This document shows, in pieces, positions 15,934-23,937 of a DNA stretch of 64,000 nucleotides. A model generated the notes under the pieces. It made no database searches. It was given only the letters and a program-made list of their open reading frames with translations, and had not been told where the DNA came from. Position 1 is the first letter of the stretch. Every line of letters starts with the position of its first letter. The DNA comes from Microbispora rosea (GTDB taxonomy: Bacteria; Actinomycetota; Actinomycetes; Streptosporangiales; Streptosporangiaceae). The translations under genes were made by a program, and so were the position numbers. Where the stretch lies: contig NZ_FTNI01000010.1 in the NCBI RefSeq assembly GCF_900156315.1, positions 164,082 through 228,081 on the forward strand. The letters run 5' to 3'.

Positions 15934-16091
15934 GGCCCCAGCCTGACAGAGCCCTCCGACAGGCCCGGAGAAAGGACTGCCTCCGGCGGGGGTGCTCGGG
16001 CTTCACAGAACACGTCGGCTCACCCGGTCTCCCTCAGACCCGGCGCGGTTCATTCTGTACGGCTTGGGGGGTTCCGGCTAGGTTCCGAGCC

Positions 16092-18038
16092 ATGTGGTCG
16101 GCGTACAGGCTCGCGCGTTTTGTCGCGATCGTGGTGAGTGTCGGGTTCTCCTATGGGGGGTTCATCGGCATCTTCCGCTCCGACGACCCCGCCACCGCCA
16201 AGGCGCTGGGATGCGGGCTCCTGGTCGGCCTGCTCCTCATGCACCTCTACAACTGCGTACGCATGGTCGACGGGCGGCGTCCGAAGGCGTGGCAGTGGAC
16301 GCTCGCCCTGCAGGCTGTGCTGACCGGTGCCGGACTGCTGATGTTTCCGAGCACGTGGTACGGCAACACCGGCTTTCTCGCCGCCGCCGTTCTCCTGCTG
16401 ATCCGTCCGGCGGGGCCGGCCTGGGCCGGATTCGCTGTCATCGTCCTCGCGCAATATCTCTCGGGACTCGAGGTACGCCCCACGGTCTGGGACGCGGCCT
16501 ACCTGGCCATCGGCCATACGGCCTTCGTGGGTATCGCGCTCTACGGCGTTGCCCGCTTCGCCGACCTCGTCGGGGATCTGGAGAAGACCAGAACGGCTCT
16601 GGCCGACGCCGAAGTCACCCGGGAGCGGCTGGCGTTCGCCCACCTGCTCAACGAGCGGGTCGGGATGAGCCTTCAGGAGGTGGTGCGCCACGGTGAGGCG
16701 GTCAGGCGGGCGGCCGAGGTGCCGGCCGCCCGCGAACGCTTGGCCGAGAGCCTGGCGACGGCCAGGTCCGCGCTGGCTGACACCCGATCGGTCGCGCACG
16801 CCCATCGCGACGGCGCCCCCACGGGACGGCGGGTCGCCGACGACCTGACGGCGAGTGTCGTCATGGGGCTCGGCGTGGCCGCGGTGCTGTTGATGCTGCT
16901 CACCAACCCGATCAAGTCCATACTCAAGGCGGACGAGACAAGCGGCGAGGCCGCGCTGTACATCGGGCTCGTGGCCGTCTTCACCGCGTTGTTCCTGTGG
17001 TGCTGCTGGATCGGCGGCGACGACGGGCGGCCACGTTTCTGGCGGACCGCGCTCGCCGCCGCGTTCGTCGTCGCGCTGGCTCCCGAGATCGTCTTCGAGC
17101 GGTCGTTCTGGTATCTCAGCATCTTCCTGCCGGCGCTCACGCTCGTCCTGCTGCGCGGATGGCTGCGCTGGGCGGTGACGATGCCGCTGATCGCCCAGGA
17201 TTGGCTCACCCTCGCGCTCTGGGACGTCACGCTCCAGGGTCCGACCTTCGTCGACCAGACCTACCAGGTGGTCTGGGTCGGCGAGCGCGTCCTCGTCGTC
17301 TACGGGTTCGTCCGCATGAATCGCCTCACGCGCGAACTGCAGCACGCTCGCGCCGAGCTGGCACGCACCGAAATCGCTCGTGAACGTCTGCGGTTCGCCC
17401 GGGACCTGCACGACCTGCTCGGGTTCAGCCTCTCGGTGATCGTTCTCAAGAGCGAGCTCGCCTTCCGCCTGCTCGACAAGGATCGGGCGCGCGCGGAACG
17501 AGAGCTGGGCGACGGCCTGGAAGCCGCCCGCCAGGCGCTCGCGGACATCGCCGCCGTGGCGGCGGGCTATCGCAGCGTCCGCCTGCTGGACGAGGTCGAG
17601 TCGGCCAGAGCCGTACTCGAAACGGCGGGCTTCGCGGTGAACGGAACCGTCGACACCCCGCCGCTCACCGCCGAGCAGAGCAACGCCCTCGCGACCGTAC
17701 TGCGCGAGGGCGTCACCAACGTCCTACGGCACAGTGACGGGCGGAGCTGCACGATCGAGGCCGGAGTCACCGGCGGTACGGTGCGGTTACGCCTGCGCAA
17801 CGACGGCGTCCGGACGAACGACGTTCCGCCCGGAGCGGGTCTGGACAACCTCAGGCACCGGTTGCAAGCCGTGGGCGGGACCTTGAGGAGCGAGGCCGTG
17901 GACGGCTCCTATGAGCTGACCGCCGAAATCCCGCTCGCTCCGCTTGAGCCGGCTCAAATCCAGCCCTCGTCGGTCGCGATGCGGATCGCGTCGACGCGGT
18001 TGCGCGCGCCGAGGCGCACGATCGCCGACGACAGATAG
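16092..18038 (+). CDS. NarL-type sensor histidine kinase made of two tandem kinase-like halves
   Basis: The 648-residue protein is an internal duplication. Each half has about five membrane helices followed by a HisKA_3 dimerisation helix pair. In the second half the motif is intact (ERLRFARDLHDLLGFSLS, His440) and is followed by a HATPase domain (VLREGVTNVLRHSDG, then GAGLDNLRHRLQAVGG). In the first half the matching segment reads ERLAFAHLLNERVGMSLQ: the His is replaced by Asn187, and no ATPase follows. The first half is therefore a degenerate sensor or dimerisation module. The last 29 codons overlap the convergent response-regulator gene by 85 bp. A TTA codon lies at 17787-17789. Confidence 0.9.
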   Translation: MWSAYRLARFVAIVVSVGFSYGGFIGIFRSDDPATAKALGCGLLVGLLLMHLYNCVRMVDGRRPKAWQWTLALQAVLTGAGLLMFPSTWYGNTGFLAAAVLLLIRPAGPAWAGFAVIVLAQYLSGLEVRPTVWDAAYLAIGHTAFVGIALYGVARFADLVGDLEKTRTALADAEVTRERLAFAHLLNERVGMSLQEVVRHGEAVRRAAEVPAARERLAESLATARSALADTRSVAHAHRDGAPTGRRVADDLTASVVMGLGVAAVLLMLLTNPIKSILKADETSGEAALYIGLVAVFTALFLWCCWIGGDDGRPRFWRTALAAAFVVALAPEIVFERSFWYLSIFLPALTLVLLRGWLRWAVTMPLIAQDWLTLALWDVTLQGPTFVDQTYQVVWVGERVLVVYGFVRMNRLTRELQHARAELARTEIARERLRFARDLHDLLGFSLSVIVLKSELAFRLLDKDRARAERELGDGLEAARQALADIAAVAAGYRSVRLLDEVESARAVLETAGFAVNGTVDTPPLTAEQSNALATVLREGVTNVLRHSDGRSCTIEAGVTGGTVRLRLRNDGVRTNDVPPGAGLDNLRHRLQAVGGTLRSEAVDGSYELTAEIPLAPLEPAQIQPSSVAMRIASTRLRAPRRTIADDR

Positions 18039-18559
18039 TTGCGTACGGTGCCGCGGCTCAGCGACAACATTCCGGCGATCTCATCGGCCTCCGCCCCGGT
18101 CGCGGCTGCTTTGAGCACCTCGGCCTCGCGCTCCGTGAGCGGGCTCTCACTCCTCTGGAGCGCGATGAGCGCGAGCTGGGGGTCCACGACCTGCTCGCCG
18201 GCGCTCACCCGGCGGATCGCGTCGATGACCTCATGGGTGGGTGCGTGTTTGAGCAGGAAACCGGAGACCCCGGAGTTCAGGGCGCGGCGTAAGTAGCCGG
18301 GACGGGCGAGCCCGGAAAGCACCATGATCCGGCACGAGGGGAGCTGCCGCCGGAGCTGGTCCGCGCCGGTGAGACCGTCGAGTCCGGGCAGGTCGACGTC
18401 GAGCAGAGCCACATCGGGGCGGTGCGCGAGCGCCGCGGCGATGATCCGGTCGCCACGCTCCACCTGGGCGACGACCTCCAGGTCGTCCTCGAGATCGAGG
18501 ACTGCGGACAGCGTCTCCCTGAGGATCCGCACATCCTCCGCGATCATGATTCTGATCAA
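17954..18559 (-). CDS. NarL/FixJ-type response regulator
   Basis: From TTG 18559 (GAAGGA nine bases upstream) the protein is 201 residues. The receiver domain has acidic pair ED (8-9), phospho-acceptor Asp54 in VALLDVDLPGLDG and conserved Lys in GFLLKHAP. A LuxR-type HTH follows: LTEREAEVLKAAATGAEADEIAGMLSL is its first part. A GTG at 18595 in the same frame is the alternative start. Partner of the duplicated sensor kinase by neighbourhood, but encoded on the opposite strand with 85 bp of 3' overlap instead of the usual kinase-regulator operon. Confidence 0.9.
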   Translation of the reverse strand: MIRIMIAEDVRILRETLSAVLDLEDDLEVVAQVERGDRIIAAALAHRPDVALLDVDLPGLDGLTGADQLRRQLPSCRIMVLSGLARPGYLRRALNSGVSGFLLKHAPTHEVIDAIRRVSAGEQVVDPQLALIALQRSESPLTEREAEVLKAAATGAEADEIAGMLSLSRGTVRNYLSSAIVRLGARNRVDAIRIATDEGWI

Positions 18560-18663
18560 TGTGAATCCTTCACACGGGACTCGTGAACGTGGCACTACCG
18601 ACCGATTCGGCGGCTCGGGAAGCTCTCATTACACACCAAACCCCAACCGTCGTGAGGAACATC

Positions 18664-19212
18664 ATGAGCAAGATCGTCTCGGTCCTCTTCATCTCCATGG
18701 ACGGCGTCGTGGAGGAGCCGGCCTGGACCGGCCCGTACTGGAACGACGACCACGGCAAGTTCCAGGCCGGCCAGCTCTCCCAGAGCCGCGCCCTGCTGCT
18801 CGGCCGCGTCACCTACGACGGCATGTCCCAGGCCTGGCCCGCGATGGAGAAGGCCGGCGAGGACGTGGGCGTCATGAACAGCATCCCGAAGTACGTGGCC
18901 TCCACCACGTTGAAGGAGCCGACGTGGAATGCCACCGTCATCGACGGCGACGTCGCCGAGGCCGTCACCAAGCTCAAGGCCGAGGACGGCAAGGACATCC
19001 TCGTCTACGGCAGCGGCGACCTGGTCAACTACCTCATCGAGCACGACCTGCTCGACGAGCTCAAGCTCTTCCTCCACCCGGTCGTCGTCGGCAGGGGCAA
19101 GCGCCTTTTCCCCGACGGTCTCGGTGCCAGGGCGTGGCGCCTGGCAGGCACCCACACCTTCGACTCCGGCGCAATCGTCCTCGACTACCGCCCCGCCGGG
19201 CCCGTCGGCTGA
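18664..19212 (+). CDS. Dihydrofolate-reductase-fold protein, RibD C-terminal-like
   Basis: The 182-residue protein starts at ATG 18664 with a GTGAGGAAC leader. Landmarks are FISMDGVVEEPAW at the start, LLGRVTYDGM for the first nucleotide loop, ILVYGSGDLVNYLIEHDLLD, and the closing LHPVVVGRGKRLFPDG. These are the hallmarks of the DHFR-like RibD C-terminal family, which reduces pteridine-like or other small substrates with NADPH. Stand-alone copies like this are common in actinomycetes and are probably not the riboflavin enzyme. It lies 20 bp before a secreted hydrolase gene, perhaps as one transcript. Confidence 0.88.
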   Translation: MSKIVSVLFISMDGVVEEPAWTGPYWNDDHGKFQAGQLSQSRALLLGRVTYDGMSQAWPAMEKAGEDVGVMNSIPKYVASTTLKEPTWNATVIDGDVAEAVTKLKAEDGKDILVYGSGDLVNYLIEHDLLDELKLFLHPVVVGRGKRLFPDGLGARAWRLAGTHTFDSGAIVLDYRPAGPVG

Positions 19213-19231
19213 ACCTGAATGAGAGACGACA

Positions 19232-20104
19232 GTGAAGAAGTCGATTCCCGCGATGTTGCTGACAGCGGTCGCCCTCGTGCTGACCGTCGGTAAGCCCGCC
19301 GCATCCGCCACCGGCGCCGGCCATTACGCGAACGTCAACGGCTTACGCATGTACTACGAGATACACGGCCGCAGCCACGGCGAACCACCGCTCGTCCTGC
19401 TCCACGGCGGAATGTCGTCGATCCGCGTCTCCTTCGGACGCCTGCTGCCCGCTCTTGCCAAGAATCGCCAGGTCATCGCCATAGAGCAGCAGGCACACGG
19501 GCATACCGCCGACATCGACCGTCCGCTGCGCTTCGAGTACATGGCCGACGACACGGTCCAACTGCTACGCCTGCTCGGCGTCAGGCAGGCCGACTTCTTC
19601 GGCTACAGCATGGGCGGAGGAATCGCCTTGAACGTCGCCGTCCGATATCCGGCCCAGGTGCGCAAGCTGGTGATCGCCTCCACCGTCTTCGACGCCTCCG
19701 GCCTGCCGCCCGGGTACCTCGGCCAAATCGAGCAAGTCCGCCCGGAGAACTTCCAGGACACCGTCTGGCTCAAGGATTACCTGAAGGTCGCGCCGCGCCC
19801 GCAGGATTTCCCCACCCTGGTCGAAAAGATCAAGGACATCAACCGGCACACCCCCAGCTATCCGCCCTCGGCCATCCGCGGGATGCGCGCGCCGACCCTG
19901 ATCGCGATCGGCGACACCGACCTCCCCAGCATCGAACACGCAGCGGAAATGTTCCGCCTCCGCGGCGGCGGCCTCCCCGGTGACGAGGCCGGTGGCCCGG
20001 CCGCCTCCGAGCTCGCCGTGCTCCCCGGCACCACCCACGTCGGCATGGAGAACAACGCCGAACTGCTGCTCCCAGCCGTTTCCTCCTTCCTCGACCGGCC
20101 GTAG
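19232..20104 (+). CDS. Secreted alpha/beta hydrolase
   Basis: The 290-residue protein starts at GTG 19232 (GAGAGACGACA upstream). A Sec signal peptide (KKSIPAMLLTAVALVLTVG) ends near residue 26. The mature part is an alpha/beta hydrolase with oxyanion LLHGGMSS, nucleophile elbow FFGYSMGGG, acid in IAIGDTDLPS and His in PGTTHVGME. Substrate is unknown. The TTA codon at 19343-19345 would make expression depend on the bldA tRNA in organisms using that switch. The same frame continues after the stop codon as a hydrophobic tail (next entry). Confidence 0.87.
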   Translation: MKKSIPAMLLTAVALVLTVGKPAASATGAGHYANVNGLRMYYEIHGRSHGEPPLVLLHGGMSSIRVSFGRLLPALAKNRQVIAIEQQAHGHTADIDRPLRFEYMADDTVQLLRLLGVRQADFFGYSMGGGIALNVAVRYPAQVRKLVIASTVFDASGLPPGYLGQIEQVRPENFQDTVWLKDYLKVAPRPQDFPTLVEKIKDINRHTPSYPPSAIRGMRAPTLIAIGDTDLPSIEHAAEMFRLRGGGLPGDEAGGPAASELAVLPGTTHVGMENNAELLLPAVSSFLDRP

Positions 20105-20224
20105 GGGAGCGCAGGTGCGGAACTGCTCTTGCTGGTGTTCGATGTGGCCGTACTGTTCGCGGTCGTCTATTTCGCGGTGCGGCTCGCGCTGCGGCATGAC
20201 CGGATGAGGAACGGCGGTCAGTAG
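20105..20224 (+). other. Possible small membrane peptide or eroded gene tail
   Basis: Directly after the hydrolase stop codon and in the same frame, an open stretch encodes a hydrophobic segment (LLLLVFDVAVLFAVVYFAVR) with a basic tail ending at TAG 20222-20224. Possible starts are TTG 20129 or GTG 20135, neither with a good ribosome-binding site. It could be a 30-odd-residue single-helix protein or the residue of a longer ancestral gene. Confidence 0.3.
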
Positions 20225-20256
20225 GTCGTCACCTGGACGGCGATGCGGCGGTGCCG

Positions 20257-21102
20257 TCACGGTTCGGCATGCGGCTTGTGCCAGATCATGATCTCGGTCG
20301 CCGGAAGGCGCTCCGCGAAGCGGTTGTCGGGTGACGTCTGTCGCAGCACCGCGCGCAGGTCCCGTTCGAAGTCCTCCAGCCTCTCTCCGAACAGGTGAGG
20401 GGCGGAGTCGGATCGGGAGAACACCCACGCCACGATGTCGTCGGCGGTGCGATCGGCCACCGCTCCGGACGCGACGGCATGGCGTTCGAAGTTCTCGAAC
20501 CCGGCGCGTGCCAGGACGAGGTCCTCACGATCCGGCGTGCCGTTGACGAGCGTTCCCTGTCCCGCGCGGCGTACCGGCCCCAGATATCGACGCACCAGAT
20601 CGCCGATCCGCGCGTACGGGGGAGCGGGCAGCGGCAGTGGCGCCGGCTCGGCGGGGGGATTCTCGAGGTCGCTCATGTGGACGAACGCGCCTCCCGGCTC
20701 CAGCATGTCCAGCACCGTCGCGGCGACGCGATCTCGATCGGTCCAGTGGAAGGACTGGGCGAACACCACGACCCGGAAGGTGCCCAGACCGGCCGGCAGG
20801 TCCTCGGCGCGCGCTGCCACCCACCGCGCGTTGGTCACCCCGCGACGCCCGGCCTGTCGCTCGGCCTCGGCCAGCATGTCCTCGTCCGGGTCGATGCCGA
20901 CCGCCTCGGTGAAGAACCGCGCAAGAGGGAGAATCACGGTGCCAGGCCCGCAGCCCACGTCGAGAAGCCGGCCCCGGCCGTCGAGACCGAGTGTCGCGGC
21001 CAGCGTTTCGGCGAATCCCGGAGCGTACGGCAGCCGGCCGCGCTCGTAGTAGGCCGCGCACCCCTGGAACAGAGTGGGGTCCCACTCCCATCCGTCAGGC
21101 AT
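20257..21102 (-). CDS. SAM-dependent methyltransferase (class I)
   Basis: From ATG 21102 (GGAGGGAATCGAC upstream) the protein is 281 residues. Motif I is LLDVGCGPGTVILPLARFF, followed by acidic loop GIDPDEDMLAEAE, the AEDLPAG segment and FRVVVFAQSFHWTDRD, typical of UbiE/COQ5-like small-molecule methyltransferases. The C-terminal part is longer than the minimal fold and probably covers the substrate pocket. It is a stand-alone gene facing the hydrolase; no pathway context indicates the substrate. Confidence 0.88.
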   Translation of the reverse strand: MPDGWEWDPTLFQGCAAYYERGRLPYAPGFAETLAATLGLDGRGRLLDVGCGPGTVILPLARFFTEAVGIDPDEDMLAEAERQAGRRGVTNARWVAARAEDLPAGLGTFRVVVFAQSFHWTDRDRVAATVLDMLEPGGAFVHMSDLENPPAEPAPLPLPAPPYARIGDLVRRYLGPVRRAGQGTLVNGTPDREDLVLARAGFENFERHAVASGAVADRTADDIVAWVFSRSDSAPHLFGERLEDFERDLRAVLRQTSPDNRFAERLPATEIMIWHKPHAEP

Positions 21103-21290
21103 GTCGATTCCCTCCACGCGTCGGTGACGTGGAGGGATGGTAGTGCGCCGACCGCGGAAGCCGCAGCCAGGGTGAGCCGTCCGAGAAGCAGCCCGATGAA
21201 CGCCGGGGTGAGCCTGCCTGCGTGGTCGCCGTTCTGTCGGTGCCGTCGGGCATGCTGCCTTCGCACGCCCCGCCTACGGGAAGGACTTCA

Positions 21291-22160
21291 GTGGCCCGCC
21301 TGCTCCGCTACCGCGACGACGAGCTCTACGTGCAGTACGGCGGGCTCTGTGTCTACGGCGGCACCGACTGCCCGGAGTTCCGCGACGACGAGCTGGAGAC
21401 TCTCCACTACACCGCCACCGTCCACCTGGAGGCGTGGGACGCCGAACCGCCGGACCCGGGATCCTCCTGGAGGCCGATCGGGCGGCTGCACTTCACGGCC
21501 GAGACCGGGGTGATCCAGATAGGCGTGATGGACGACAGCGGCCCTGACTTCCTGATCGGACCTCCCCTCTTCGAGTGCGGTTTGACCGCGCATATCGGCG
21601 ACTCGGACATCGCTTGGTTGTTCCGGTTCTGGCCGATCCGCGATGTCTTCGACCCGCTCGTCCATATGAAGCCGCCGGAACCGATCGGATCCACGTCACC
21701 GCCGGAGCCCCGTCGGGTGCCTGTCCCTGTCACGACGGCGGGGCAGTGGGCGGCCTTGCGGCCGGACAAGCATCGGCCCTCGGAAAGGAGCGTGCGGTGG
21801 GTGGCCACGCCACCGGGGTTCCCCGGCGGAGATCCGGTCTCCAACGCGTTGAACCCCGATCACGTGTCCACCTTCCTGATCCCGTCGCACCCGTACGAGG
21901 AGCATGACCTCCGGATCAAGGAGACGGGTGGCACCTACCGGATGTGGCGCTGGGAGAGGGAGACCGCTGACGGCGATCCGGAGGACGGCAATCTTCTGAC
22001 GGGCAGGATCGTGTACGTCCGTGACCCCCATGGCCGACGTGTTCTCGCCTCGGGCGTCGTGACGTTGCTGGGGATGGAAGACGGGCGTTATCACGTCCGC
22101 GACGCGGAGCCCCACGAGGCCGCCCGGGTGTTCTGCTCGGAGAAGACCTGGTCGAACTGA
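21291..22160 (+). CDS. Hypothetical protein
   Basis: From GTG 21291, with AAGGA seven bases upstream, the protein is 289 residues, soluble and rich in Asp, Glu, Pro and Trp. There is no signal peptide or membrane segment. The N-terminal part looks beta-rich (LLRYRDDELYVQYGGLCVYG; RLHFTAETGVIQIGVMDDSG). A conserved-looking C-terminal domain includes DLRIKETGGTYRMWRWERE and VVTLLGMEDGRYHVRDAEP. I do not recognise the family. The longer frame from 21222 has no credible start. Downstream, a short in-frame remnant follows the stop. Confidence 0.7.
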   Translation: MARLLRYRDDELYVQYGGLCVYGGTDCPEFRDDELETLHYTATVHLEAWDAEPPDPGSSWRPIGRLHFTAETGVIQIGVMDDSGPDFLIGPPLFECGLTAHIGDSDIAWLFRFWPIRDVFDPLVHMKPPEPIGSTSPPEPRRVPVPVTTAGQWAALRPDKHRPSERSVRWVATPPGFPGGDPVSNALNPDHVSTFLIPSHPYEEHDLRIKETGGTYRMWRWERETADGDPEDGNLLTGRIVYVRDPHGRRVLASGVVTLLGMEDGRYHVRDAEPHEAARVFCSEKTWSN

Positions 22161-22292
22161 CCACGGCGCGGTTCGTCCTGGAAGTCCCGACTGGTGCAGG
22201 GCAGGCATGATCCGCGGGCGGCCGTGGAGACGGTGTTCGACCTGCTGGTCCACGGCTGGCGGGCGCGGCGTTATTCCGAACCGGCGCATTGA
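22161..22292 (+). pseudogene. Coding-like remnant, possibly the C-terminus of a TetR regulator
   Basis: Right after the stop of the previous gene, in the same frame, is an open stretch ending at TGA 22290-22292. It contains HDPRAAVETVFDLLVHGWRA, which resembles the last helices of TetR-family ligand domains. No start, HTH or ribosome-binding site is present, so it is probably decayed. The rest up to 22449 is non-coding and AT-richer, and should hold the promoter of the serine hydrolase. Confidence 0.3.
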
Positions 22293-22449
22293 GGTTCTCA
22301 CGCAAAAGGAAAACCGCGTCGATCGGCGTTTCCGAGGCCGGTGAACGGAAAACAGCTCCCCGGAAGAATGGTCCGCCAGGCATTCTCGAACTCAATCAAT
22401 TCGGGAAATGTCTGAATTCGGGACAGTGGTACGTTTCATGGGGGAGAAA

Positions 22450-23934
22450 ATGCCCAAGTGTCCTAATGCTGTCGGGTTTCTAATGCTCGGCACCGTGCTG
22501 GCCGGTGGGGCCATGCCTTTGGGCGCTCCCGCCGTGGCCGCGTCCGCCGGCGGAGCCGTCGTGACCGGCCCCGACGCCGATCACCCGTCCGCGCGCGATC
22601 ACGCCCGAGCGCATGGGCGCCATCGCGCCGGGCAGCACGACAAGCAGCGGCAGTCGGGGCGCCAACAGCAGAACCTCGCCCACGACGTCACGCTTGCCCT
22701 CACGCCCATGCAGAAGGGCCAGACGGATTCGCGGGCTCTGCCGTACAACTGGCAGAAAACGGACGCGACCGCGAACTTCTTCAGCGATCAAAACAACCTG
22801 TCGGACATCACGAACCGGCCCAATCAGAAATCGGACTCGACGGCCACCGGCGACACGAGCGATTCCACGCAGAAATCGGACCAGCCGGTCACGTCACCGG
22901 CGCCGCAGGACGACGCCGCCAGTGCGGAGATGCTGGCGTACCTGCGGGATCTGGCGGCGAAGAAGCAGTTCACCGGCTCGGCGCTGGTCGTACGGCATGG
23001 ACGGGTGCTGGCGCGTTTCGCCGCGGGCGAGGCGGACGAGGAGCGGCACATCCCCAACCGGCCCGACACGGTCTATCGGGTCATGTCGATAACCAAGCAG
23101 TTCACCTCGATGCTCGTGCTGAAACTGCAGGACCGCGGGCTCCTCAAGCTGGACGACCCGATCTGCCCGTATCTCGTCCCGCAATACATCAAGGCCTGCC
23201 CGGCGGCGTGGCGTCCCATCACGATCCGCGAGACGGTCACGCACACCTCGGGCATTCCGAACATCGAGAAGCTGCCCAGCTACCTCGCCAACGTCACGCG
23301 GCCGACCACGCCCCGGCGACTCATCCGGCAGTTCGTGAACCTGCCGCTGCTGTTCACGCCCGGCACCGACTGGAGCTACACCAATTCTGGCTACGTCCTG
23401 GCCGGTGCGATCATCCAGGCGGTGACGCACCAGCCGTACGGGGTCGTACTGCGCAAGCTGATCACCGAGCCTTTGAACCTCCGGCACACCGGTTACAGCA
23501 CGACATATCCGCCACGCGGGTTCGCGAAGGGCTACTTCAGGCTCGGGTCGCCGGCCCCGCTCCTCAATAACTCCGAGCTGTTCTCCGCGACCGGCCTCTA
23601 CACCACCGTCGACGACCTCGCTCGGTGGGACCGGGCGTTCGGCTCGTACGCGGTCGCGCCGCCCGCGACCGTCAAGCTGGCGTTCACGCCGCAGGCGAAG
23701 TGTCCCCCCGGCGGCTGCCTCAACCTGCCGTCGAGCGCGTACGCCTTCGGCTGGCTCGTCGACCGGCTCCAGGGGCACCGGCTCCGGTATCACCCGGGTC
23801 TTTTCATGGGGTACACGGCGAGCAACATGTACCTGCCCGACGACGACATCCAGGTCGTCGTGCTCAGCAACGTGCAGGACACCGACACCGCCGGGATCGC
23901 CCGCCACCTCGCCACGCTCGCGCTCGACCTGTGA
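22450..23934 (+). CDS. Secreted serine hydrolase, class C beta-lactamase / D-aminopeptidase family
   Basis: From ATG 22450, preceded by GGGGGAG, the protein is 494 residues. A signal peptide (KCPNAVGFLMLGTVLAGGA) is followed by about 110 residues of low-complexity Gln/Ser/Thr/Asp/Lys-rich linker, then a complete penicillin-recognising domain. Motifs are SITK (Ser213, Lys216), YTN (Tyr310-Asn312) and HPG (His448) in place of KTG, as usual for this family. ATG 22408 in frame is an alternative start. The protein should act outside the cell on peptidoglycan peptides, D-peptides, beta-lactams or esters. It ends 3 bp before the convergent esterase gene. Confidence 0.87.
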   Translation: MPKCPNAVGFLMLGTVLAGGAMPLGAPAVAASAGGAVVTGPDADHPSARDHARAHGRHRAGQHDKQRQSGRQQQNLAHDVTLALTPMQKGQTDSRALPYNWQKTDATANFFSDQNNLSDITNRPNQKSDSTATGDTSDSTQKSDQPVTSPAPQDDAASAEMLAYLRDLAAKKQFTGSALVVRHGRVLARFAAGEADEERHIPNRPDTVYRVMSITKQFTSMLVLKLQDRGLLKLDDPICPYLVPQYIKACPAAWRPITIRETVTHTSGIPNIEKLPSYLANVTRPTTPRRLIRQFVNLPLLFTPGTDWSYTNSGYVLAGAIIQAVTHQPYGVVLRKLITEPLNLRHTGYSTTYPPRGFAKGYFRLGSPAPLLNNSELFSATGLYTTVDDLARWDRAFGSYAVAPPATVKLAFTPQAKCPPGGCLNLPSSAYAFGWLVDRLQGHRLRYHPGLFMGYTASNMYLPDDDIQVVVLSNVQDTDTAGIARHLATLALDL

Positions 23935-23937
23935 GGA

